The notes beneath the pieces were generated by a model that worked only from the letters and a program-made list of their open reading frames with translations, was not told the DNA's origin and made no database searches. The translations under genes and the position numbers were made by a program. Source: Salvelinus alpinus (taxonomy: Eukaryota > Chordata > Actinopteri > Salmoniformes > Salmonidae). Taken from it: a stretch of DNA of 64,000 nt. How positions within the stretch are numbered: position 1 is the first letter of the stretch; every line of letters begins with the position of its first letter. This document shows positions 44,701 to 55,700 of this stretch, piece by piece. Location of the stretch: assembly GCF_045679555.1 (NCBI RefSeq), contig NC_092087.1, positions 86,787,864 through 86,851,863 on the forward strand, in the 5' to 3' direction.

Positions 44701-45798
44701 CATTTTGGTGAACCAGAGGTTGTTGTGACTTTACTACTGAGACCAAATCAAATGTTATTGGTCACATACACGTGTTTAGCAGATGTTATTGTGGGTGTAG
44801 TGAAATTCTTGTGTTTCTAGCTCCAACTGTGCAGTAATATCTGACAAGTAATATCTAACATTTTCACAACAATACTCACAATAGACACAAATCTAAGTAA
44901 AGGAATGTGATAAAAATATATAAATATTTGGACGAGCAATGTCAGAGCGGCATAGACTAAGATACAGTAGAATAGAATACAGTATATACACATATGAGAT
45001 GAGTAATGCAAAATACATGTAAGAGCAGGACAGCTCCACTGCTGACCCCATCAAGGCACACTATCACGGATCCCCGGTACTGCTGCTCATTCCGTTCACC
45101 TGCTCCGGATGTCTACGTCACCGGCCTTCCCGGGTCACTGAACTGGATTCATTACCACCAACCCCGGACTGTCTTGTTATTACGCACACCTGGTTCCCAT
45201 TCTCCCTGATTGGTATGTTCCCCATTGTCCTTGTTGATTATTGTCCCCATGTCCGTTGGTCCTGTGAGTACCTGTGCTGTTGTATTGACTTCCATGCTAC
45301 GTGTATTTGTGCACTTGTTTTACGGGTCTCGTCCCGTGTATTATTTAGAGCTTTACACCTCGCTCTTTCGTTTAGGTGGAGAAAATAAAATAAAAACATT
45401 TAGTATTCTTGCGCCTGTCTCCAATCATTAGACAACGTGACACACTCCAGCCATTCTGACCCAGTACCAGTGAAACAGTCACAGAACACAAGGATATTAC
45501 ATTAAGCCAGTGCCTATTGGCTCACACTAACAGTAGGGTTTGTTCACACTTTGTTGCTGTAGTTGCTGAGTTGAGCGTGAATGGAAACCACAGATAAGCA
45601 TCACTCAGTGAGGTGTGAAAGATAACTATTTAAAGTAAAGTGGAGACGCCTGACAGAACACACCAGAATAACATTGTGGTTCCTTTTAAAAATATATGTA
45701 GATTGATAAACAGATAACCTAAAAGATAGGAATGAGATCATACCTGTCACAGACCAGAGAAATACCACCAACACACGTCCTTCTGTTCTCAAGGCCAT
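44701..45798 (-). pseudogene. CD22-like receptor pseudogene, exons 1-2 (copy B)
   Basis: Exon 1 is 45798-45744 (MALRTEGRVLVVFLWSVT). Exon 2 has the same three-way split as in copy A: start near 45469-45443 with the same AC in place of the AG acceptor, middle near 45057-45024, third piece near 44745-44701. The LTR (45062-45442) and Rex1 tail are at the same points. Non-functional; shared lesions show it was dead before the duplication. Confidence 0.85.
45062..45442. mobile_element. Solo LTR inside pseudogene exon 2 (copy B)
   Basis: Starts TATCACGGATCC, ends CAACGTGACA. Same insertion point as 11222-11600. Confidence 0.75.
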
Positions 45799-46844
45799 TG
45801 TTGCATCTCCCACCCTGCAGTCTTAGAAACATAAACAACAACTCACTCTATAGCTGGTGAATAACTCCACCTGATACATTGGAGTAGAAACTGTAAATGG
45901 GTCTTTACTGAATATAAAATGGAAAATTCAGCACAGTTTAATTTCTTTATTTGAAGAGTGAGCCTACATTTTTTAAAAGAGGCTAAATGTGACTCATTCC
46001 CATCACTCCTCATCAGCTGCATCAAAGTGGTACTGAAGGTTCCAGTGTTCTAGACTAGAGCTCTCCCTACTGGCATCTCAACATTACTGCAGTGTTCTAG
46101 ACTAGAGCTCCCCCTACTGGCATCTAAACATTACTGCAGTGTTCTAGACTAGAGCTCTCCCTACTGGCATTTCAACATTACTGCAGCCTCTAGTCTCTCA
46201 TGTCCTCATCCATTTGGATCATCTGAAGTTTTTATTAAAAAACAGTCTTCAGCTATCCTTCCTACTAATTAGTATAACATCTCTCTATTAGTAGGAAGGA
46301 CAGCTAAAGACCGATGCTTGTTTATGGGTTTTTACTAAGAGCTTCAGATCAACATTACACTTACATGTTGGGTAAGATCACTTCAAAACAGTCTCCACTA
46401 TGACCCCCAAAACCACGCCCCCATTAACCCCTTGTAGATGGGCAAAAAGTAACTCAATACATAACAGATCAATAACAAACTAGTAGTAAGGTGCCTGAGT
46501 ATTTCATTTTTTATTTAACCTTTATTTAGTAGGACCCTTTCCTAAGTGTGCAAGTGCACACTTCCTGTCATGGATATAAAAGTATGGAATTGGTGTGAAC
46601 ATTGGCTGCAGATTCCATCTTTGTTAAATCCATATGAGAAAGCGTGCAAGTAGATACTTCGGGTGGAGAATCAAGACATAATCAAAAAGGCATAGGGCCA
46701 ATGACGTCTGTAAACCAGTGATGTAAATAAACCCTGGATTGCTGATGCTATGTATTGGGTAATGACAGGATTTGAAGCCACCAGTCAGCCATATTGGTAC
46801 TCCCAAGAAGACGCAGTCCCCCATAGGAATTAATTGAATTCTAC
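45799..46844. other. 5' flank of pseudogene B, non-coding
   Basis: Counterpart of 11957-12907, including the hairpin (about 46246-46312), and enlarged by the 47-bp triplication. Confidence 0.45.
46045..46185. repeat. 47-bp unit in three tandem copies, single in copy A
   Basis: Unit GTGTTCTAGACTAGAGCTCT...ACATTACTGCA, 3 x 47 bp. Copy A has one unit near 12200-12246. A local amplification after the duplication. Confidence 0.9.
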
Positions 46845-47010
46845 CAGAGGAGGCTGGTGGGGGGGAGCTATAGGAGGATGGGCTCATTGTAAAGACTGGA
46901 ATGGAATTCATGGAACATATAGAAACCACTTTTGACTCAGTTCCAATAATTCCATTTCAGCCATTACAATGATCCCGTCCTCCTATAGCTCCTCCGACCA
47001 GCCTCCTCTG
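46845..47010. mobile_element. MITE with about 45-bp terminal inverted repeats (copy B)
   Basis: Twin of 12908-13072, with a short G insertion (GGTGGGGGGGAG) in the left arm. Confidence 0.85.
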
Positions 47011-47346
47011 AAATCTACATATTTCAATTCAATGTTTCAAGGACATATTTACATTTATTTAAGTATTTTTGTTGTTGTAGTGGGAAAAGTAACATTGGTA
47101 CTTTCCAAAAATTCTAATGTAAGGATATTTTTTTTTATATATTGTTTTATTTTAAATGTGTGTGTTTAGCTCACATAATATAATTTGAAAGTATGCATTT
47201 TTACTTGCCACTAATTGGTGGCCTTTTGTCCATTCAGATCAGATATTTTGCCAATAATTGGGCAAAAGAACAGAATTTAACTGCCTGTGTAAACACAGCA
47301 TAAGATATAAACCCATCATTGGCTGGAGCCAGGGAGAGGGAGGGAA

Positions 47347-48510
47347 GATGGTGGATGGCGAAAAGAAGCGAGGCAGAAAGAAGGGCGTGGAGGTTCATAC
47401 CCAGACTGACATCTTCAAAAAAGAAGCCAAATAATTTCTCCTATGAGTCAAGTACAGGAGAAATAACTACATGTTACTCTCCTGAAAACCTGAGCAGTCG
47501 ATGGATAGTGAACTTGAAATGGAACTTGACAGAAGTATATGACACTTTCTGCACTTCAATCTGTCTCACTCACAATAGACATTCCTGATCCCCACCATGG
47601 CCACCCTCACAATTGAAACACTTTTTCACCGAAACTACAGTCCTTTGTCCCATACCCTCCTGCACACTTATCACACCTGGGAATCTCCCTCCTACATACT
47701 GCTGCAACATGGTCTTAAACTTGGAACCTGAAACACCGTAGTGGGTTCGGAACAAAAGCTGTCACAGGATAACGTATATACCGTAGCATGCCTTTATCCA
47801 GCAAAAACTCTGCATCAAAACTCAGAAGGACAGACAGGGTCTGTCACCGGGTCTGTCACCGGGTCTGCTACACACCAAACGGCGTGCATCACAGACACCG
47901 GGGATTCTCAGCTTCAGTTGATCCACTTCAACACTAAACAGTGAACAGTTATCACACCTTTCAGCTGCGAGAGAGCAGAGAGAGAGCAAAGCAGGACACA
48001 GAGCTCGTTCCGAGTTGCAAAACACATAGCGCCCTGTCCCTCTGTGCAGCAGACACACAAAACATCCACTTCTGGATACTTTGACCAAATTGACAGAACC
48101 CAACTCCTTCTTCACACAGCCTGATACCATCAACGGATCGGCCAAAAGGCATTGATCCATTTCCTCCACGGATCGTACTCCCACTGGGCCAGAGTCATTT
48201 CCCTGATCATTGGGATGAGGCTCGGAAGCCTTCACCTCACCTGACGCCACACTTCCTATATACTGAGGCAGTGAGGAAAGTAGAGGATGTCAGGCTAAGG
48301 GTGAGGAGCCTGAGAGGATCCATGTGAGTACTAGGCCGGTACAGAGTGACCTGAACAGTTTTTGCTTTAGTAAGGTAGGCTTCTTGGCATGTATTGCTGA
48401 AGTCATTAATTGTACCACACGGATGGAAAGGAAATCCCATTGAGATTGAATTCATAGTAGCAGCAGCAGAGAAGTTGTGGGGTATCAGAGATTTTAGTGC
48501 AGAAGAACTA
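47347..48510. pseudogene. Gag/ORF1-like fragments, middle part inverted (copy B)
   Basis: The outer parts read on the plus strand as in copy A. The middle, 47536-48256, is its reverse complement, so the Cys-rich CFNCEGGHGGDQECLL now reads on the minus strand near 47570-47625. Several frames and stops. Confidence 0.7.
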
Positions 48511-48608
48511 CAGGTGGTTTTGAGAGAAAGGGTTCAGGCCTCCTGGGTGTAGGATCTGTTAGGTCCACGGTAGTGGTGGGATGTGTTGGGGATAGTGGTA
48601 TATATACG

Positions 48609-48813
48609 TGTAACAGTATAGCTTCTGTCCCTCTCCTCGCCCCTACCTGGGCTCGAACCAGGGACCCTCTGCACACATCGACAACAGTCACCCACGGCCC
48701 TTGCAGAGCAAGGGGAACAACTACTTCAAGGTCTCAGAGCGAGTGACGTCACCGATTGAAACGCTATTAGCGCACACGACCGCTAACTAGCTAGCCATTT
48801 CACATCGGTTGCA
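48609..48813 (-). mobile_element. Solo LTR of the miniature LTR element (copy B)
   Basis: A single LTR from TGTAACAG to CATCGGTTGCA with no tandem array. It has the approximately 34-bp deletion of copy A's left LTR and the right flank (TAAGG) of copy A's right LTR. Confidence 0.82.
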
Positions 48814-49645
48814 TAAGGTTAGATGGTGGTGCAATTTCCTTTTGTCCCCATCTCCCTTTTTCTTTGTGAATAAATGTGCAATGCACTTTCCAAACTGTGA
48901 AAGGCAGCAATGTGTCTAGTCTGTTGCAAAACCACAGGAAGAAGAAAAAGCCAGGAGCAGAGAGGAAGCAGCGAAGCCAACATTTTGGCCAGGGACCAGG
49001 CGAGGGTTTCACATTTCCCCCAAAAGCGTTTCATCAATTAAGTACGTTAACATGCACAGTAATAATTCAATATCAAACTGATTATGGCAGTAGGCAGACG
49101 CAATAGTCATGTAAACAGCTTACATGACTATTAATCGGTGTAAGGTCAAAATCGAAGTAAGCATACGGATATGAGAAAAAAAAAAAACGTTTTCTGATCA
49201 ACCTTTCTAATTATTAGGAAACGTAAACACCTTAATCAGCGTTCCAGCTGTGTATTTGATCTGCATGTGCTAGCACCAGCCAAGCGAGCCTACTCCCTCT
49301 TTAGCGCGAGTGAAGTGAGTTCGGTAGAAACTGAATGGATGCATCTTAGAAATAGTTTTAAAATACAAACTTTACATGTCCGAACTCAGAATCAAATATG
49401 CTCACCAAAATAACATGGTTGCTGTGGAAGAACTTTTATTTTGATTAGCGATTTTCTGTATTTATTAGATTTCAGATGTGTCCATTATTTGGGAGATCGT
49501 TCTTTGTACAAAGCATGTAAACGTTTTTAATGGAACTGTTATATGAATCAGATTATCCACAATAATCGCGTTACTGTGTGGATGTAACGGCACTCAATGT
49601 TATTGTTTTTCCTTGATTGACACTACTAAAGTGAATTCAAACAAT

Positions 49646-49757
49646 CCAATCAGAGAACCATACATGCAAATCTTTACTGCTCACCCCGCCCGTATTTTAT
49701 AACCGACCAATCAGAGATGGAGTGGGCGGAGTCAGGGATACCAGCGGAGGATTCAAA
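49646..49757 (+). promoter_or_regulatory. Putative arhgap19 promoter: CCAAT boxes, GC box, CHR-like site
   Basis: CCAATCAG at 49646-49653 and 49707-49714, GGGCGG at 49724-49729, and TTCAAA (reverse of TTTGAA, the CHR core) at 49752-49757, seven bases before the ATG. NF-Y sites followed by a CHR about 40 bp downstream is the layout of G2/M genes. TATA-less. The sites are seen; their function is inferred. Confidence 0.5.
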
Positions 49758-49763
49758 CGGAAG

Positions 49764-52700
49764 ATGGCAGCGGATAAAGATTCCAATAAAAATACACAAA
49801 ACAGAAGGTAAAATAACATTTAAACAGTATGTAGACAGAATAAACCATGCACGCACGTAAATATACTGTGGAGTTGTCGTGATACTGGCATTTGAATTTG
49901 GCTTGCTAGCTTGTCTGACATGCATGTTGTTTTTCAGTGACAGTGAAAGCTAATTTAGCTAGCTAACGTTATTTAGCTACTGTAGCTCTGACAATCAAGT
50001 GACGTGTTGTGGCAAAATACAATTCCTGTGCATCACACAGCTACTCTGAACAACAATACGGTGCAGAGCATTTCTTTCTGCGCTGTCGCTGAATTACAGT
50101 AAGACTCCATAGTTAGCTAGCTAGTAGTCGCAACAATAGACCACAGCAGTGAGTTGTCATTGGTCGACTTCGTTTTGAATGGCCCGGTTTGTTGATTTTT
50201 AGACCATTGGTCCTGAAGTGAGATCTCCACTCACCTGAGGCACCAGGCCATGCAAAAGCAACTCTCCACCATTATGCCAAGTCAAGCTGCTCTGAATTGC
50301 CAGTGAGTGTGTACTTGTGTGAAAGAGGTGTCTTCAGCTCACTGATCTTCAGAACTATGAGGAGCTATGACGATAGTGTCTTCTGGCCGGAGTAGTATCT
50401 TCTGGCCAGAGGAGAAACGTAACGAACGTAGCTTTCATTTTCAAAAAGTAAAATTACTACACACCGTTTTATAGGGTTACGGTTCCCACACGGTCATATG
50501 TGCTATCTGTGTCTCCGAACACCTGTGTGTAAACGGAAGGCAGACACTACAAACATGTTGTCATTGAAAATACTGTTGGCTGCAACTGTTAAAACAGTCT
50601 ACAGTAAGTGCATTTGTGAAATTATGTTGATGTGATATGAAAGTAGAGGGCTTTATGTTTCTGGAACTGTACCGCAATTGAGAACCGATTCACATTTAGA
50701 TGGAGTATTTTGATGTTTCGGTTGCCAGAGCCAATTCGCCTCTAAACAAAACATGTAAGGTCCTTGCACTATAGTAACGTTAGACTTCTTTAGTCCATTA
50801 TTGGGCTAGCCAACCACCACACCATCATCAAACGTGTGTAAGAGGGAGAGAGATTTGGTGTGTGAGAAAGTCAGTGTAAAGATAAAACGGTTGTTTAAAG
50901 TTTTGCCTAGATCTTCAGCATCTGTGTGTGTGTGTTCCATCAGGGGTACGGTGTGCAACGTGGTGATCAGCCAGGATGCAGGGGGATCTTGGGGCGGCAG
51001 TGGGGTTGGTGGCCGCCCACCCGTCATCTTCAACCCAGACTTCTTTGTGGAGAAGCTACGTCACGAGAGACCTGAGGGGTTTCAAGAGCTGGTGCTTAGC
51101 AACATCAGCCGCCTCATTGACCTTCCCGGTGCTGAGTTCTCTCTGCTGTTAGGGGACGAGGGAGGGCACAAGACACCCACAACGGCCGGAGGGGGATTCT
51201 TCCGCTCCTTCAACTTCCTCAAACGTAGAGGTGAGAGAACTGCCATGAGGATCAACCAAGGGTGTCTTCACCTGGGGTGTGTTCAGCAGGATGCAGTGTA
51301 GAACAAACATGCATGTCTGAAATGTAGAAGAGGGTATCGCGATGGTTTTACTCATTGAATTTTTATCTGCAACGTTTGACAATGTTTGGCTACTGAACGT
51401 GGCCCTGGGTTGTAATAATGTTGAATAATAATATAAATGTACAGCACTCAGATTCTTGTCCTTTGGCTGTTGTCATCATCACAGATAAGGAAGTGGTGTT
51501 CGGGACTCCTCTGACAGAGGGAGGCATCGCCCAGATTTACCAGCTCATCGAATACCTCAGCAAGAGTGAGTTGATCATGTTGTTACAGTTCCCATCTGAG
51601 GCATGATGCCTGAATGTAATTCTCTCTTCTCTGTCCTGGCACCCCAATGGTAGAACCCGCTAGGACAGCGGAGTCCCTGCCCAACTTCCAAAAACATCTG
51701 AAACCCAATCTCTTTGAGGAGATTCTTAAATAATCCCAGAGAACCCCCCCCAGCCCTGTTTTCTAGCTCTAACTTTGCTGATAGCTACTTTATTGAGGAA
51801 AAATGTACTTAATATGCCTGTGATATGTGGTTGTACCACCTAGTTATCTTAAGATAAATGCACTAACTGTATGTCGTAACTGATAAGCGCTTCTGCTAAA
51901 TGACTCAAATGTAATGTAAAAGCTTATCAGAAAGTAGGCTAAACTTGCTGTACTGCCATGCAGTGTTGTAGTACTCAAGTCTGTAGGACCAGCTTTCTAC
52001 ATTAAGCAATGGAGCTTTTAGCAGAACCAAGGGAGTCGTGACTCGAATGTAAAAGACTGACTCGAACACTAAGGACTCGGTGTAGTGTGTCCACCCCCCC
52101 AAATTACTTTATTTTAGATTCTCCCGGACTGTCTATTTTTTATTTTGATTGTTAGTTCTCAAAGATGATCTTAAAAATGTACAGCTCCATTATCTTTTCT
52201 ACACTGAACAAAAATATAAACGCAACATGTAAAGTGTTGGTCCCATATTTCTTGAGCTGAAATAAAAGCTCCCAGAAATGTTCCATATGCACAAAAAGTG
52301 TTTCTCTCATTTTGTGCATACATTTGTTTACATCCCTGTTAGTGAGCATTTCTCCTTTGCCAAGATAATACATCCACCTGACAGGTGTGGCATATCAAGA
52401 AGCTGATTAAACCGCATGATCATTACACAGGTGCACATTGTGCTTGGGACAATAAAAGGCCACTTTAAAATGTGCAGGGTTGTCACACAACACAATGCCA
52501 CAGATGTCTCAAGTTTTAAGGGAGTGTGAAATTGGCATGCCAACTGCAGGAATGGCCACCAGAGCTGTTGCGAGAGAATTTTATATTAATTTCTCTATCA
52601 TAGACTGCCTCCGTCTCCAACCTCATGCTTCAGCATGATAATGCACGGCCCCATGTGGCAAGGATTTGAACACAGTTCCTGGAAACTGAAAATGTCCCAA

Positions 52701-55700
52701 TTCTGCCATTGCACCAGACATGTCACCCATTACGCATGTTTAGGATGCTCTGGATCGACATGTAAAACAACGTGTTCCGGTTCCCACCAATATACAGCAA
52801 CTTCACACAGCCATTGAAGAGGAGTGGGACAGAATTCTACAGGCCACAATCAACAGCCTTATCAACTCAATGCAAAAGAGATGTGTTGCGCTGCATGAGG
52901 CAAATGGTGGTCAGATACTGACTGGTTTTCTGATTTACTCCCCTACATTTCTTAAGGTATCTGTGACCAACCGATACATATCTGTATTCTCATTCATGTG
53001 AAATCCATAGATCAGGGCCTGATGAATTAATTTCAGTTGACTGGTTTCCTTACATGAAGTGTAACTCAGTAAAATCTTTGAAGTTGTTTCATGTTGTCTT
53101 TATATTTTTGTTCAGTATACATACTTTATATCTGATTTTAGTGGTTTAAATTTGCACTGAAAACATTTTACCCTAAAATCATTTCTATATAAAAAAAAAG
53201 TTATAATAAAAACTCACAACTTTTGTTTTTTAAATCATATTTTTTGAAGTGACGGGAATGATTTATCTGCGGTGACCCGCCGCTGCTAAATGAGTATTGG
53301 AGAAACACTGCTGATTGATTCACTACATATTTGATTTATTGACTGATTCCACGATTGATTGATTCATTGATTGATCAGACTTACATGTTAAGGGCCTGTT
53401 CAGAGTGCTAGGTGGTTTATTGATTGATTGACTGATGATCAGACCTGCAGGTAGAGGGTCTGTTCAGGGTGCCAGGTAACAGTGTGCGGCAGCAGGCCCT
53501 GAAGGAGCAGCTGAACAGCGGCGCAGACATCGACCTGGAGGCAGGGGGCTTCCACCCCAACGACGTGGCCACCCTCCTCAAGACCTTCCTGGGAGAGCTA
53601 CCTGAACCCCTCCTCACGCACCAACACTTCCACGCTCACCTCAAAATAGCAGGTACCGCTGTCTGAGCACCTCCCCACTCTCTCCTGTCTGAGCACCTCC
53701 TCACTCTCTCCTGTCTGAGCACCTCCTCACTCTCTCCTGTCTGAGCACCTCCCCACACTCTCTCCTGTCTGAGCACCTCCCCACACTCTCTCCTGCCTGA
53801 GCACCTCCCCACACTCTCTCCTGTCTGAGGACCTCCCCACTCTCTCTCCTGTCTGAGCACCTCCCCACTCTCTCTCCTGTCTGAGCACCTCCCCACTCTC
53901 TTTCCTGTCTGAGCACCTCCCCACTCTCTCTCCTGTCTGAGCACCTCCCCACTCTCTCCTGTCTGAGCACCTCCCCACTCTCTCTCCTGTCTGAGCACCT
54001 CCCCACTCTCTCTCCTGTCTGAGCACCTCCCCACACTCTCTCCTGTCTGAGCACCTCCCCACACTCTCTCCTGTCTGAGGACCTCCCCACTCTCTCTCCT
54101 GTCTGAGCACCTCCCCACACTCTCTCCTGTCTGAGGACCTCCCCACTCTCTCTCCTGTCTGAGCACCTCCCCACTCTCTCTCCTGTCTGAGCACCTCCCC
54201 ACTCTCTCTCCTGTCTGAGCACCTCCCCACTCTCTCTCCTGTCTGAGCACCTCCCCACTCTCCTGTAGCACTTTTTAGTTTTCAAAGACCTACAAAAAAA
54301 TCACACCATGGCGCTCAAAAATCAGTGGTATTGGTGTTCACAGTTTTTAATATAACTGTACCCCATGAGACCCATACTGAAGTGTCTTGTGTGTGTTTTG
54401 TTTCTGTCCCATCTTCCCCTCTTCTCTCTCCTCCCTCTATTCCCCCAGACATGACTCTGTTTGATGAGAAAGGCAACAAGACGTCAGTACCTGATAAGGA
54501 GCGTCAGATTGAGGCCTTACAGCTCCTCTTCCTGCTGCTGCCCCAGGCCAACCGCAGCCTCCTCAAACTGATCCTGGACCTGCTCTACCACACCGCCAAG
54601 CAGCAGGACAAGAACAAAATGTCCGCCTTGAACCTCGCCCTCATGTTTGCCCCCCACGTCGTGTGGCCCAGAGATGTATGTACTGTAACTCAAATCAAAT
54701 GTGTTTTTATATCGGCAGTTGACACAAAGTGCTTTACAGATTTCCAGCATAAAACCTCAGAGAAAGCAATGCCGAGGTAGAAGCACAGGGACTAGGAGAA
54801 ACGCCTGAAGTTTGACTGTGCCGGGGTCATTTATCATGTGGATCAGAGTTTCCCAAACTCTGTCCTGAGGCTTGTTGTCCTAGCACTGCACAGCTGATTC
54901 AGATAATCACAGCTTGACCATGACTTCCTTATTTCAATCATCTGTGTAGTGCATAATATATAAGTATTCAGACCCTTTGCTATGTTTCTACAACTTGATT
55001 GGAGTCCACCTGTGGTAAATTAAATTGATTGGACATGTTTTGGAAAGACACACGCCTGTCTATGTAAGGTCCCACAGTTGACAGTGTATGTCAGAGCAAA
55101 AAAACAAGCCATGAGGTTAAAGGAATTGTCTGTAGAGTGCTGAGACAGGATTGTTTTGAGGCACAGATCTGGGGAAGGGTACCAGGTGCCACAAAAAGCA
55201 CAGTGGTCTCAATCATTCTTAAATGGAAGATGTTTGGAACCACCAAGACTCATTACCAAGCTGAGCAATCGGGGGGAAAAGGGTCTTGGCAGAGAAGTGA
55301 CCAAGAACCCAATGGTCACTCTGACAGAGCTTCAGAGTTCCTCTGTGGAGATGGTTGTCCTTCTGAAAGGTTCTCCCATCTCTGCATCACTCCACCAATC
55401 AGGCCTTTATGGTAGAGTGGCCAGACGGAAGCTGCTCCTCAGTAAAAGGCACATGACAGCCTGCTTGCAGTTTTCCAAAAGGCACCTAAAGACATTCAGA
55501 CCATGAGAAACAAGATTATTTGGTCTGATGAAACCAAGAGTGAACTCTTTGGCCTGAATGCCAAGTGTCATGTCTGGAGGAAACCTGGCACCATCCCTAT
55601 GGTGAATCATGGTGCTGGCAGCATCATGTTGTGGGGATGTTTTTCAGAGGCAGGGACTGGGAGACTAGTCGGGATCGAGGGAAAGATAAATGGAGCAAAG

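Noticed and set aside
52200-53119. A host gene exon within the Tc1 region of arhgap19 intron 3
   Set aside because: The frames match transposase remnants, and exon 3 to exon 4 phase joins without it.
53636-54285. Minus-strand frames of up to 211 codons ([16 protein letters not shown]-type)
   Set aside because: Product of the 26-28 bp minisatellite in an intron on the opposite strand of arhgap19.
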